Positions 25,810-34,656 of a stretch of 64,000 nucleotides of DNA are shown here, piece by piece. The position numbers were made by a program, and so were the translations under genes. Position 1 is the stretch's first letter. Every line of letters begins with the position of its first letter. The DNA comes from Nemorincola caseinilytica. Its GTDB lineage: Bacteria; Bacteroidota; Bacteroidia; Chitinophagales; Chitinophagaceae. The notes under the pieces were generated by a model, which made no database searches, was not told the DNA's origin, and saw nothing but the letters and a program-made list of their open reading frames with translations. The DNA lies in assembly GCF_039540515.1 (NCBI RefSeq), contig NZ_BAABFA010000019.1, positions 186,001 to 250,000 of the forward strand, written 5' to 3'.

Positions 25810-26982
25810 ATGCATCACATCCTTTTCGATAGCGCCACACAGCGTGCCGACCTTCTCCCTTTTACCCACACCCGCCCCGTGGCCGATATACGCTGCGGCA
25901 TACTGACCATGCGCGAACGCTGGGAGCGGTACCTGGGCACAAGCACAGGCACACTGACCGAGGCATACCTGCAAGAGCTATATCCTGCCAATGGCCATAA
26001 AGGCATGTTCATCAATGGCAGCGTATTCGCTACTGCGGCACTGGTACAGGCGATAAAAGAACTTGGGCCGGGTCAGGCGCTGGTAAAAGGCGATGTAGTG
26101 ATAGCAGCGCATACCATAGAGATGGTGACCTATGCTGCACTAGAGATATATGTGGAAGACGAGATGGAGCATCTGGCCTATGATGGCGAGATAATGCAGG
26201 TAAGGAACATATGGGACATCTTCTCGCTGAACGATAAGGCCATTGCCGCCGATTTTGCCCTGCTGACCGCGGGCAGGAAGAGCGCTCCTACACCCGCAGG
26301 TGTTACCGTAACGGGCGATAAGCTGTTCATAGAAGAAGGTGCGAACATATATGCGGGCTGCATCATCAATGCCACTACAGGGCCCGTGTATATAGGCAAA
26401 GATGCCGAGATACTGGAGGGCACCCTGATACGCGGCCCGCTGGCCGTATGCGAGCATGGTGTACTGAAGATGGGGGCAAAAGTATATGGCGCTACTACCA
26501 TAGGCCCCGGCAGCAAGGCGGGCGGCGAAATAAACAATGCAGTGTTCTTTGCCAATAGCAACAAGGCACACGATGGCTACCTTGGCAATGCCGTGATAGG
26601 CGAATGGTGCAACCTGGGGGCCGATACCAACTGCTCTAACCTGAAGAACAACTATGATGTAGTGAAGGTAAGGCACGAGGCCAGCGGTAAGGACATTTCT
26701 ACGGGGCTCATATTCTGCGGGCTGATGATGGGCGACCATTCCAAATGCGGCATCAATACCATGTTCAATACGGGTACTGTAGTAGGCCCGGCTTGCAACA
26801 TATATGGCGGTGGCTTCCCCGATAAGTATATACCTTCCTTCTCGTGGGGCGGCAGCGATGGGTTCGTGCCACATACGTTCGATAAGGCGATGGCCACGGC
26901 AGAGCGCGTATATGCACGCCGCAGCAAAAAAATGAGCAGCGCCGAGCGCACCATGTACCAGTATATATACGACAACAGGTAG
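25810..26982 (+). CDS. GlmU-family sugar-nucleotide transferase with left-handed beta-helix
   Basis: N-terminal part (MHHILFDSATQRADLLPFTHTRPV, to ~175) is the divergent nucleotidyltransferase domain of the Bacteroidetes GlmU-like family: ILFD replaces the usual sugar-nucleotide loop, and TRPVADIRCGILTMRERWE is typical. Residues ~190-360 are hexapeptide repeats of a left-handed beta-helix (GPVYIGKDAEILEGTLIRGP, AVIGEWCNLGADTNCSNLKN). It likely makes UDP-N-acetylglucosamine (glucosamine-1-phosphate acetylation and uridylation) for peptidoglycan, replacing a classical GlmU. Ends 63 bases before the SLOG gene, but that gene appears to have its own promoter. Confidence 0.87.
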   Translation: MHHILFDSATQRADLLPFTHTRPVADIRCGILTMRERWERYLGTSTGTLTEAYLQELYPANGHKGMFINGSVFATAALVQAIKELGPGQALVKGDVVIAAHTIEMVTYAALEIYVEDEMEHLAYDGEIMQVRNIWDIFSLNDKAIAADFALLTAGRKSAPTPAGVTVTGDKLFIEEGANIYAGCIINATTGPVYIGKDAEILEGTLIRGPLAVCEHGVLKMGAKVYGATTIGPGSKAGGEINNAVFFANSNKAHDGYLGNAVIGEWCNLGADTNCSNLKNNYDVVKVRHEASGKDISTGLIFCGLMMGDHSKCGINTMFNTGTVVGPACNIYGGGFPDKYIPSFSWGGSDGFVPHTFDKAMATAERVYARRSKKMSSAERTMYQYIYDNR

Positions 26983-27014
26983 CCGCAGCATAGCAGCTTC
27001 TCACATATAGATCG

Positions 27015-27022
27015 TATCTTTA
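27015..27022 (+). promoter_or_regulatory. -7-like promoter element before the SLOG gene (TATCTTTA)
   Basis: Matches TAnnTTTG in seven of eight positions, 23 bases before the ATG at 27046, overlapping the left arm of a palindrome. Confidence 0.45.
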
Positions 27023-27039
27023 AGTTCATCAGAACTTAA
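27020..27039. promoter_or_regulatory. Perfect inverted repeat overlapping the start region of the SLOG gene
   Basis: TTAAGTTC, 4-base spacer ATCA, GAACTTAA: a perfect 8-bp inverted repeat ending 6 bases before the ATG. It overlaps the -7 element and the expected transcription start, a classic operator position; as RNA it would be a 5'-leader hairpin. Confidence 0.55.
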
Positions 27040-27045
27040 TACCTT

Positions 27046-28596
27046 ATGCCTGTAACTATAGGAATATCCGGCAAGCGCTACATAGCCGCCGGTGAAAGGA
27101 AGAATACCTACAATGCCATTCTGAAAGAGCTGCAGGCCATAGTACCCAACAAGCAGGAGGAGGTAATAGGGCTTACTTCCCTGGCCTCGGGTGCAGATAC
27201 ACTCTTTGCAACGGTCATCCTCGAAAATTACCCCAATGCAAAACTACATATAGCGCTACCCTTTGCGCTGGAAGAATACAGCAAGGATTTTCGCGACGAA
27301 CCCGACCCCGAAGCACCTGACGAAAAGAGAACAGAGCGGCAGGTGCTGGAAGAATATATAAGGGGCCATGGCGTGAATACCGTGGTGGCACATGCCATAC
27401 CACAGACCGATGAGGAGCGTAACGAAGCCTACTATGCTGCCGGGCTGTACATAGCCGACAAGTGCGATGAGATGATATTCGTATGGGACAAGGTAAAGCC
27501 CAACGGCCGTGGCGGCACCGCCGAGATACTGGGCTACTATGCCGAAACAAGACCCGGCAAGACCATACATATGGTGCACGTTTCCCCACGCACCAAAGAC
27601 GAACTGAACGACAGGATAGAAGCTGAAATGAATAAGGCCGACCAGGCTGCCATAGAATACAAAAAGCTGTATAAAGATGTATGGTGGGCAGCCATACGTC
27701 TCGGCTTCCTTGCCGTTGTCTTGTTCGCTATAAAGGTCGGCTACCATTTCCACCACTCGCATCCGCATGACACCGCAGGCGAGACAGATGGCAGAATACC
27801 TGCAATAGTAGAGTTCGCCCTTACATATCTCGAACTCTTTACCGTGCTGCGCACATGGTGGCTCATACGCAAGGCCCGCATGCTGAAATACCATGCACAC
27901 TATTTGCAGCAACGCATGAAAAGCGAAAAGCTACGGGGCATGCTTACATATAACCTTGCCAGCCTGCCTGTAGATACCGATGATGATATAACACATAGCG
28001 ACCAGGATGTAGCCGCAATAGCAGACGAAATGAATAAAGTTGCGAACAGTACGAAGTACCACTCTTTGTGGTTCACACAGTATGCCGTAAAAGAGTTGAT
28101 AACCGGGCAAATAGCGTATCATACCAAAACTATAAACAAGACCATTGGCAACCGCCCTCATAAATATGAGCAAGGCAGCAAGGCCGTGGCCATCGCATTC
28201 GGCATCAACATTCTGTACCTTTTCGCCTATACCACTGCAGAGCTATTGCATAAAGGACACTGGACAGCAATGGACATCTCTCACATAAACATTTGTTACT
28301 GGCTGCACATATTTGCCATATCGCTTACTATTATTCTTCCGGCCCTGTATGCGGCCATAGAAGGCGCACTCTACTTCAATGAGTGGAACATGCTGAAAGA
28401 ACAATCGAAGACAACAAAAAGAGAGCTGGAAAGATATCTCACGTCTCTTCCATCCGTAACGAACACACCCGCGGGGGAAAAAGGCATACACGAGAAACAG
28501 GTACAAGTGCTGATGAAAGCGACCACCGCCATGCTTGCCGATAACAAGACCTGGCATCGTATACTGGGAGACAAGGGGATCTCTATTCGTGCATAG
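27046..28596 (+). CDS. SLOG-domain protein with four transmembrane helices (candidate nucleotide-sensing effector)
   Basis: Residues 1-~175 form a Rossmann-like SLOG domain: GISGKRY (6-12), LTSLASGADTLFA (43-55), IALPF (69-73), and WDKVKPNGRGGTAEILGYY (147-165). SLOG domains bind nucleotides or their derivatives. The rest has four hydrophobic helices (about 211-232, 251-275, 379-401 and 413-445) in two pairs, separated by ~100 residues of mostly helical soluble sequence. The layout matches SLOG proteins joined to SLATT-type membrane effectors, thought to open pores when the sensor domain is triggered. No such function is shown here, and the membrane part could instead be only an anchor. It has a separate promoter-like element and palindrome, and a terminator. 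Confidence 0.72.
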   Translation: MPVTIGISGKRYIAAGERKNTYNAILKELQAIVPNKQEEVIGLTSLASGADTLFATVILENYPNAKLHIALPFALEEYSKDFRDEPDPEAPDEKRTERQVLEEYIRGHGVNTVVAHAIPQTDEERNEAYYAAGLYIADKCDEMIFVWDKVKPNGRGGTAEILGYYAETRPGKTIHMVHVSPRTKDELNDRIEAEMNKADQAAIEYKKLYKDVWWAAIRLGFLAVVLFAIKVGYHFHHSHPHDTAGETDGRIPAIVEFALTYLELFTVLRTWWLIRKARMLKYHAHYLQQRMKSEKLRGMLTYNLASLPVDTDDDITHSDQDVAAIADEMNKVANSTKYHSLWFTQYAVKELITGQIAYHTKTINKTIGNRPHKYEQGSKAVAIAFGINILYLFAYTTAELLHKGHWTAMDISHINICYWLHIFAISLTIILPALYAAIEGALYFNEWNMLKEQSKTTKRELERYLTSLPSVTNTPAGEKGIHEKQVQVLMKATTAMLADNKTWHRILGDKGISIRA

Positions 28597-28611
28597 CGCT
28601 TATAAAAAGAT

Positions 28612-28646
28612 GCGGCCGTCTCAAGATAATTGAGACGGCCGCTTTA
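28612..28646. terminator. Bidirectional terminator between SLOG gene and ompH
   Basis: Perfect 12-bp stem (28612-28623 with 28631-28642) with a 7-base loop, T-rich on both sides, between convergent genes. Confidence 0.92.
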
Positions 28647-28664
28647 TGAAATACTTTAACGAGC

Positions 28665-29183
28665 TTATTTTATACCCATCTTGGTCTTTACCAGCGGGGT
28701 TATATCATATTCGTCCTTGCTGTATACTATACCGCCACCCTGGCTGTTCACGTCGAATATGTAGTCGTAGTTCTTTTCCTTTGCCACATCCTTTATAGCT
28801 TTATCGGCCTTCTCCAGTATGGGTGTGTACAGGTCCTGCTTCTTCTGCTGTATCTTTTCCTGGGCGCTCTGCTGCGTGCTTTCTATGCGGGCCTGCAGGT
28901 CCTGCAGTTCTTTTGTCTTCACTTCCTTCATGGCATCGGTCATGCCCTTCTCTCCTGTCTGAAATGCCTGGAGCTTTGTCTGGAACTCCTTGGTCATTAT
29001 CTCTATCTGCTCCTGGAAGGTACGGGTATACTTCGCCAGTGATGAGTCGGCATTGATGCGCTCGGGCATAGACTGCAGCAGTACTGCAGAATTGATATAC
29101 GCTATCTTCATCCCGGTGTTCTGCGCTTTGGCAATGTTGCCGAGCATAACACCACAGGCAACTAACAATATCAACTTTTTCAT
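28665..29183 (-). CDS. OmpH/Skp-family periplasmic chaperone (second copy)
   Basis: Signal peptide 1-20 (ends A-K-A-Q), then the OmpH fold: a first strand (MKIAYINSAVLLQSMPE), a long coiled coil (~45-120, rich in Lys, Gln, Glu) and a final strand pair (YDYIFDVNSQGGGIVY). Skp-like proteins form trimeric tentacles that hold unfolded outer membrane proteins in the periplasm. The gene is last in the uppS-bamA-ompH-ompH run, an order typical of Bacteroidota, and is followed by a strong terminator. Confidence 0.92.
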   Translation of the reverse strand: MKKLILLVACGVMLGNIAKAQNTGMKIAYINSAVLLQSMPERINADSSLAKYTRTFQEQIEIMTKEFQTKLQAFQTGEKGMTDAMKEVKTKELQDLQARIESTQQSAQEKIQQKKQDLYTPILEKADKAIKDVAKEKNYDYIFDVNSQGGGIVYSKDEYDITPLVKTKMGIK

Positions 29184-29252
29184 TTTTGCTTTTACTGTTT
29201 TATAACTATTTATATTAAACCTAATTTTTATGAAGCTGCAAAGTAAGTGCCA

Positions 29253-29768
29253 TTATTTGTTTATTCCAAGAACTTTTAACACTTCATCACTTTTGTCCAG
29301 CTTGGGGTCGGCATAGAAAAGGGTGACGCCACCGGCCTTATCAAGCACCAGGTCGAACCCCTTCTGCGATGCCATTTTCTGCACTGCATTGAATACACGG
29401 TCCTGTACAGGCTTTACGAACTCCTGGCGTTTTTTGAAGAGGTCGCCCTCATAGCCGAAGCGTTGTTTCTGCAGGTCTTTGGCCTCCTTTTCCTTGGCCA
29501 CTATCTCGTCCTGGCGGCGGTTGCGCATCTCGTCGGACAGCATGGGTTTTTCGGCCTGGTAGCCCTTATACATCTTCTCTACCTCGGCCATCTTGGCATC
29601 TATCTCGTCCTGCCATGTCTTGGAGAGGTTGTCCAGCTTGGTCTGGGCGTCCTTATAGTCGCTCATCTTCTCCAATATGAACTTGGAATCTATAAAGCAG
29701 TAGCGCTGCTGTGCCTGTGCACAGGCAGCAAGGGCAACAAGTATCAAACTAAAGAGCACCTTTTTCAT
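29253..29768 (-). CDS. OmpH/Skp-family periplasmic chaperone (first copy)
   Basis: Signal peptide 1-19 (ends A-Q-A-Q), then QRYCFIDSKFILEKMSDYK, a charged coiled coil (~40-125) and GFDLVLDKAGGVTLFYADP, as in OmpH. The Cys near the mature N-terminus is unusual for the family. It is 69 bases upstream of its paralogue and 66 bases downstream of bamA, so it probably belongs to the same operon. Confidence 0.93.
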   Translation of the reverse strand: MKKVLFSLILVALAACAQAQQRYCFIDSKFILEKMSDYKDAQTKLDNLSKTWQDEIDAKMAEVEKMYKGYQAEKPMLSDEMRNRRQDEIVAKEKEAKDLQKQRFGYEGDLFKKRQEFVKPVQDRVFNAVQKMASQKGFDLVLDKAGGVTLFYADPKLDKSDEVLKVLGINK

Positions 29769-29834
29769 ACGTCGGTAGTTTAGATGTAAAAATAAGCGTT
29801 ATAACAATAAGAACTAAGCACACATCACACTGCA

Positions 29835-32564
29835 TCAATCCGGCTCGAAGCCCAGCATGAAGGTGAATTTGGCAAGGCTCTTCAGCCCGGTGACACCATA
29901 TGTCGGGTCGTACTTGTCGAAGCCCACACCATAGTCGAGGCCCAGCAGGCCGAACATGGGCAGGAACACCCTTATGCCAACACCTGCATCGCGGTTCAGC
30001 TTCAGCGGGTTGTATTCGGTAAAGTTGTTCCATGCATTGGCCGCATCTACGAACGCCAGGCCATATATAGTGGCCGTGGGGCTCAGCGAGAACGGATAGC
30101 GCAGCTCTGCCACATACTTGTTGAAGATGGTGGCCGCCTGTGCATACGGGTCGTAGCCGCGCTGGCTTATTATCTCCTTGCCTATGAAGAACTGGCCCAT
30201 GGTCATACCGTCGCCACCAAGCTGGTAGCGGCCGAAGGGCGAGTATCCGAGGCCCTGGTTGTAGTAACCCATAAAGCCATACTTCACACCCAGCCTCAGC
30301 ACCAGGTTGCCATGCACCTTCTGGTACCAATCGGCCACGAACCTGTACTTGTGGTACTCTATCCACTTGTACTTCTTCTCAGTGCTTTCGTTGGTATAGT
30401 CCTTGCCGGTGAACATGCTGTAAGGCGGCGTGAACTGGAAGGTGAACGCTATATTGGAACCACCGCGCGGGTAAAGCGGGCCATCGAGCGAGTTGCGCGA
30501 CAGCACCAGCTTCACGTTCAGGTCGTTGCTGGTACCATTAGCAAAGTCCACACCCTGTATGAGGTTGTAGTTCTTCAGCTTATAGTTATTGAAGTAAAGA
30601 CCGTAGTTGAACACAAAGAAGTTATCGGGCCATGAGAGACGCTTACCCATAGACAGGCCGCCACCCAGCATTTGCAGGTAGGTGTTGCCGCTGGCACCCT
30701 GTGGCGCCATACGGTTGAAGGTGAGGCTGGCCGAGAGCGCATTGGGCCTGCGGCCACCCAGCCACGGCTCGGTGAAGGAAGTAGTAAGGGCATTGTAATA
30801 AGGCCCGTTGGATGCATAGGTAATGGAGAACTTCTGGCCATCGCCCACAGGCAGCGGATCCCAGAATTTGGGCCTGAAGATGTTGCGGGCCGAGAAGTTG
30901 TTGAACGTGATACCTATGTTGCCATAGAAGTTGACACCACCGCCAAAACCTGCAGAAAGCTGCAACTGGTCGCTCGATTTCTCTACCACGCTATAATCTA
31001 TATCCACCGTACCATCCTCGGGGTGCGGCTTGGGTTGCAGACCTATCTTCTCCTGGTCGAAGAAGCCCAGGTTAGCTATCTCGCGCTGCGAGCGTATGAG
31101 GGCCGAGCGGCTGAACTTGTCGCCGGGATAGGTGTACAGTTCCCTGCGTATCACATGCTCATTGGTACGGTCATTGCCCGATATGCCTATCTCGCGTATG
31201 GTGGCTTGCGCACCCTCTGTTATGCGCATCTCGTAGTTGATGGTATCGCCTACTATAGACATTTCTACCGGCTCTATGTTGAAGAACAGGTAACCATCGT
31301 CCATATACAGGCTGCTCACATCCTCGCCACCTTCGGGGTTCAGTTGGCGGCCCATACGGGTCTCCAGCAGTGCCTGGTTATATACATCGCCCTTCTTTAT
31401 GCCCAGCACGCGTGCCAGCACCTCTGATGAGTATTTGGTATTGCCCTTCCAGTTTATATCGCCAAAGTAGTATTTGTGGCCTTCCCTTACCTTGATGTCC
31501 ACATTCAGGTTGCCGTTCCTTACAGGGTATACGGTATCGGCATCGATGGTGGCATCGCGGAAGCCCAGTGTGTTGTAGTAGGCCACAAGCGCCTGCTTGT
31601 CCTCTTCGAACTTCGTCTGGTTGAACTTGGAAGAAGCAAAGAACTTGAACCTGAAATAGGGATCCAATGCATCCATCGTCTTCGACAGCGACAGAAATCC
31701 GAATTCGCGCATGTACTTACCGAACGAGCGCTTGCTGCTGCCGTAGGCATTCATTGCCTTATCGGGGTGCAGGGTGATGTGGCTCATCTCCTTCGTACCC
31801 TTCAGTGTGCGCTTCAGCCTGGCCTCGGTGGCATTCTCGGCGCCTGCTATGTTCACCTGGTTTATGTGCGTTTTCACCCCCTTCTGTATATAGAAGGTAA
31901 GTATCACCTTGTTCACTGCCAGCGTATCCTTGCGCTCTATCACCGACACCTGTACGCGGCCATAGCCCTTGTCTACATAGTGTTTCTTTATACGCTCCAT
32001 GGCCTCCTTGCGGGTGGCATCGGTCACCACCTTGTTGGTCACCAGGGGCATCTTGTTCTTCAGTTCCTTGGCCTCGCCGGTCTTTATGTTCTTGAAGTTG
32101 TACTTGCTGAGCCTTGGCCTTTCTTCTACCGCTATGTTCAGAAATATCTTGTCGTCTATTATCTTCGATACCGTTATCTCTATATTAGAGAACAGTTCCT
32201 GCTTCCACAGGGCGCGCACCGCTTTCGATATATTCTCATCGTTCGGCAGGCGTATCTTCTGCCCTACTATCAGGTTACTTACCGATATCAGCAGGTCCTG
32301 ATCCAGGTATTGCGCACCCGATACCGTTATACCTGCCAGCTCGTACTCTTTGGGGCGGTTGGGATCGGCGCTCTGCTGCTGGCGGTAGCTACCCAGTCCC
32401 GAGCCTGAGCCCGACCCGCCTAGCTGCGCCTGCGCATTGAGAACACCCGTCATGCACAACGATACGAGCAGTATATATATACGCACAAGGCCACCTGTAC
32501 GACGCACAACAGTATATTCTCCGGTATTTACGGGCATTTTGTTCTTCCTCATTTCCCTATGCAT
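29835..32564 (-). CDS. bamA: Outer membrane protein assembly factor BamA
   Basis: The 909-residue product has a leader (TM-like stretch at ~29-45, then a Gly/Ser/Gln-rich linker), about five POTRA domains from ~75 to 490 (e.g. YELAGITVSGAQYLDQDLL, VREGHKYYFGDINWKGNTKY, ATIREIGISGNDRTNEHVI) and the C-terminal 16-strand barrel with RGYDPYAQAAT near the end and a final Phe-rich strand (LAKFTFMLGFEPD). BamA inserts barrel proteins into the outer membrane. It overlaps the end of uppS by 8 bases, indicating translational coupling. Confidence 0.96.
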   Translation of the reverse strand: MHREMRKNKMPVNTGEYTVVRRTGGLVRIYILLVSLCMTGVLNAQAQLGGSGSGSGLGSYRQQQSADPNRPKEYELAGITVSGAQYLDQDLLISVSNLIVGQKIRLPNDENISKAVRALWKQELFSNIEITVSKIIDDKIFLNIAVEERPRLSKYNFKNIKTGEAKELKNKMPLVTNKVVTDATRKEAMERIKKHYVDKGYGRVQVSVIERKDTLAVNKVILTFYIQKGVKTHINQVNIAGAENATEARLKRTLKGTKEMSHITLHPDKAMNAYGSSKRSFGKYMREFGFLSLSKTMDALDPYFRFKFFASSKFNQTKFEEDKQALVAYYNTLGFRDATIDADTVYPVRNGNLNVDIKVREGHKYYFGDINWKGNTKYSSEVLARVLGIKKGDVYNQALLETRMGRQLNPEGGEDVSSLYMDDGYLFFNIEPVEMSIVGDTINYEMRITEGAQATIREIGISGNDRTNEHVIRRELYTYPGDKFSRSALIRSQREIANLGFFDQEKIGLQPKPHPEDGTVDIDYSVVEKSSDQLQLSAGFGGGVNFYGNIGITFNNFSARNIFRPKFWDPLPVGDGQKFSITYASNGPYYNALTTSFTEPWLGGRRPNALSASLTFNRMAPQGASGNTYLQMLGGGLSMGKRLSWPDNFFVFNYGLYFNNYKLKNYNLIQGVDFANGTSNDLNVKLVLSRNSLDGPLYPRGGSNIAFTFQFTPPYSMFTGKDYTNESTEKKYKWIEYHKYRFVADWYQKVHGNLVLRLGVKYGFMGYYNQGLGYSPFGRYQLGGDGMTMGQFFIGKEIISQRGYDPYAQAATIFNKYVAELRYPFSLSPTATIYGLAFVDAANAWNNFTEYNPLKLNRDAGVGIRVFLPMFGLLGLDYGVGFDKYDPTYGVTGLKSLAKFTFMLGFEPD

Positions 32565-33321
32565 GATCGGGTCTGGTGGTGGTTTGTATCTGTTCGCTCG
32601 TTTTGCCGAACCTGCGCTCGCGCTGCTGGTAGTTCAGCAGGGCGTCATATAAGTTCTGCTCACGGAAATCGGGCCAATGAACGTTGGTGAAATAAAGCTC
32701 GGCATATGCCAGCTGGTATAGCAGGAAATTGCTGATCCTGCATTCGCCGCTGGTGCGTATCATCAGCTCCGGGTCGGGAAACGCATGTGTGTACAGGTGC
32801 TGCTGCACCAGTTGGTCGTTTATATCGGCAGTGTCTATCTCGCCCTTCTTCACTTTCTCTGCTATTATGCGTGTGGCACGGGCCATCTCATCGCGCGAGC
32901 TGTAGCTGAGGGCCAGTACCAGGTTCAGCCCGGTATTGCCTGCCGTTATCTCTATCGCCTCGTTCAGCTCTTTCTGGCATACCTGGGGCAGGCTCTCGAA
33001 GTCGCCTATCACATGCATGCGCACATTGTTCTTCCTCAGGTCTTCCACCTCTTTGCGAATGGTGTTCACCAGCAGCTCCATCAGTGCATCCACCTCGGCC
33101 TTGGGCCTGTTCCAGTTCTCTGCCGAGAAGGCATACAATGTGAGGTAGTCTATGCCTATGGCGCAACAGGCATCTACAATGGCGCGCACGCTCACTACAC
33201 CCTCGTAGTGGCCGTAGACCCTGTCTTCGCCGCGCTCCTTGGCCCAGCGGCCATTACCATCCATTATTATGGCTATATGGCGTGGCAACCTGCTGCGGTC
33301 GATGGTATCCGGAATGTTCAT
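32557..33321 (-). CDS. uppS: Isoprenyl transferase (undecaprenyl diphosphate synthase)
   Basis: From the Met at 33321 the protein has HIAIIMDGNGRWAKERG with the catalytic Asp21, then YLTLYAFSAENWNRP, PELMIRTSGECRISNFLLYQ and YTNVHWPDF-like FTNVHWPDF near the end. It condenses isopentenyl units onto farnesyl diphosphate to give the C55 lipid carrier for peptidoglycan and polysaccharide. The open frame extends 19 codons further, but that stretch holds a perfect promoter element, so I exclude it. First gene of the uppS-bamA-ompH-ompH run. Confidence 0.96.
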   Translation of the reverse strand: MNIPDTIDRSRLPRHIAIIMDGNGRWAKERGEDRVYGHYEGVVSVRAIVDACCAIGIDYLTLYAFSAENWNRPKAEVDALMELLVNTIRKEVEDLRKNNVRMHVIGDFESLPQVCQKELNEAIEITAGNTGLNLVLALSYSSRDEMARATRIIAEKVKKGEIDTADINDQLVQQHLYTHAFPDPELMIRTSGECRISNFLLYQLAYAELYFTNVHWPDFREQNLYDALLNYQQRERRFGKTSEQIQTTTRPDHA

Positions 33322-33341
33322 TGAAGTATACGAAAAGTGCG

Positions 33342-33349
33342 CAAAGGTA
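33342..33349 (-). promoter_or_regulatory. -7 promoter element of uppS (TACCTTTG)
   Basis: Perfect TAnnTTTG on the minus strand, 20 bases before the uppS start codon; probably the main promoter of the envelope biogenesis operon. Confidence 0.6.
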
Positions 33350-33424
33350 CAAAAATAGCTTACAGCCACAGGCAGCAAAATATGTAATAACAGTTTAACT
33401 CGATTTTAACTGCATTATTTTATA

Positions 33425-33442
33425 AATAAAATATATTTTATT
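33425..33442. repeat. AT-only 18-bp palindrome
   Basis: AATAAAATA followed directly by TATTTTATT, a perfect palindrome in the 234-base AT-rich gap between uppS and the DUF922-like gene. May be a chance feature of AT-rich DNA or a protein-binding site. Confidence 0.3.
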
Positions 33443-33555
33443 ATTTACACATTTTCGCGCCTGTAAATAGGAATACCCGGCTCACAGGCCCTATAAATAA
33501 CAGCAAGATACATGTACCTTTATCGCCATAGGCCGGGGCTACCCCTGCCGGCAAA

Positions 33556-34536
33556 ATGAAGGTCCTTCTTACCAGGTGCATATTGGTATTGCTGCTGTGT
33601 ACTACCTGCGATAGCTATGCGCAGGTAAGGGTGAAACGCGCCCGCAACCGTTTTGCCGACGACAGGCCCAGGAAGATACACCCGCGCAACCCCGAACGCG
33701 ACAAGCCACGAAAAAAAAGACAAAAAGATGCGACCACCTATGTGAACGCCGCCATACCCGACCCGCACAGCAGCCTGGACGATATATTCTATGTGAAATG
33801 GAAACCTGCCCGCAAGCTGACGTATGATGATTTTGTGTCCAATAAGAACCTGTACAATAAGTTCCTGCCCGCCAGGGATTCGGACCTGGCCAAGGTGATA
33901 TACCCCGACTACCGCGACTTCTACAAAAAGCTGAACGACCGCCAGAACCCCGACCTGAAAAGCGAAGACAGCCTGCAGTGGCAGGCGCGGGCCGAGCGCC
34001 TGCTGCGCGAAAAGAAGGAGATAAGGAGCGAGTACATGTTCAGCACCACCAGTATAGACTCGGCAGGAATGTTCCCCATCACTATAGACTCCCCGGCGGC
34101 ATCGGTGGTGGTGCTGTCGCCCGTCATATACCCGCTGGGCGAGGACAGGTACTATTATAATATAACGGCCCTTTTCAGCAAGCACGACTCATGGATGATA
34201 GTACGATCGAAGGACATACTGGACCATGAGCAGATACATTTCGATATATACGAGATATTCGCCCGCAAAATGCGGCGGCATGTGATAGAGACCATACGGC
34301 GCAACTACAATGCAGGTACCATGGCCAATGTGGCCGATGAGATAGCCCCGGTCTTCGAGCAGCTATACCAGCAGCTCACCGACCTGCACCTGGAGTTCGA
34401 CCGGCAGACGGCAGCGCTCACGGGGGCCAACTCAACGCTGGTACCCACTAATGCCATATGGAAGCGGGCCATGCAACAGCAACTGGCAGAGCTGGAGAAA
34501 TATGCCATTCCCGAGGCCACCATACGGCTGGAGTAG
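33556..34536 (+). CDS. DUF922-like secreted putative zinc protease
   Basis: Signal peptide (ends S-Y-A-Q, ~22) then a strongly basic linker (Arg/Lys/Pro, 25-60). The domain from ~70 has FYVKWKPARKLTYDDF, matching the DUF922 start where W-x-x-x-R/K-x-L-x-W/Y-x-D-F recurs, and HEQIH at 224-228, a zincin-type HExxH motif, with Glu225 as likely general base. A third metal ligand is not obvious. It probably cleaves periplasmic or surface protein; substrate unknown. A TACCTTTA element ~30 bases before the ATG may be its promoter. Confidence 0.72.
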   Translation: MKVLLTRCILVLLLCTTCDSYAQVRVKRARNRFADDRPRKIHPRNPERDKPRKKRQKDATTYVNAAIPDPHSSLDDIFYVKWKPARKLTYDDFVSNKNLYNKFLPARDSDLAKVIYPDYRDFYKKLNDRQNPDLKSEDSLQWQARAERLLREKKEIRSEYMFSTTSIDSAGMFPITIDSPAASVVVLSPVIYPLGEDRYYYNITALFSKHDSWMIVRSKDILDHEQIHFDIYEIFARKMRRHVIETIRRNYNAGTMANVADEIAPVFEQLYQQLTDLHLEFDRQTAALTGANSTLVPTNAIWKRAMQQQLAELEKYAIPEATIRLE

Positions 34537-34585
34537 GTGCACTGGCACTTCACATAAATTTAAAACTGCCCACTGCGCTATCCTT

Positions 34586-34593
34586 TATCTTTG
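34586..34593 (+). promoter_or_regulatory. -7 promoter element of punA (TATCTTTG)
   Basis: Perfect TAnnTTTG, 63 bases before the chosen start of the purine nucleoside phosphorylase gene. Confidence 0.55.
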
Positions 34594-34656
34594 CCGCCCG
34601 GGCATTATGCCGCCATAGCGGCAATGCCTATTTTTGCCACCCTTATACTACAACAC

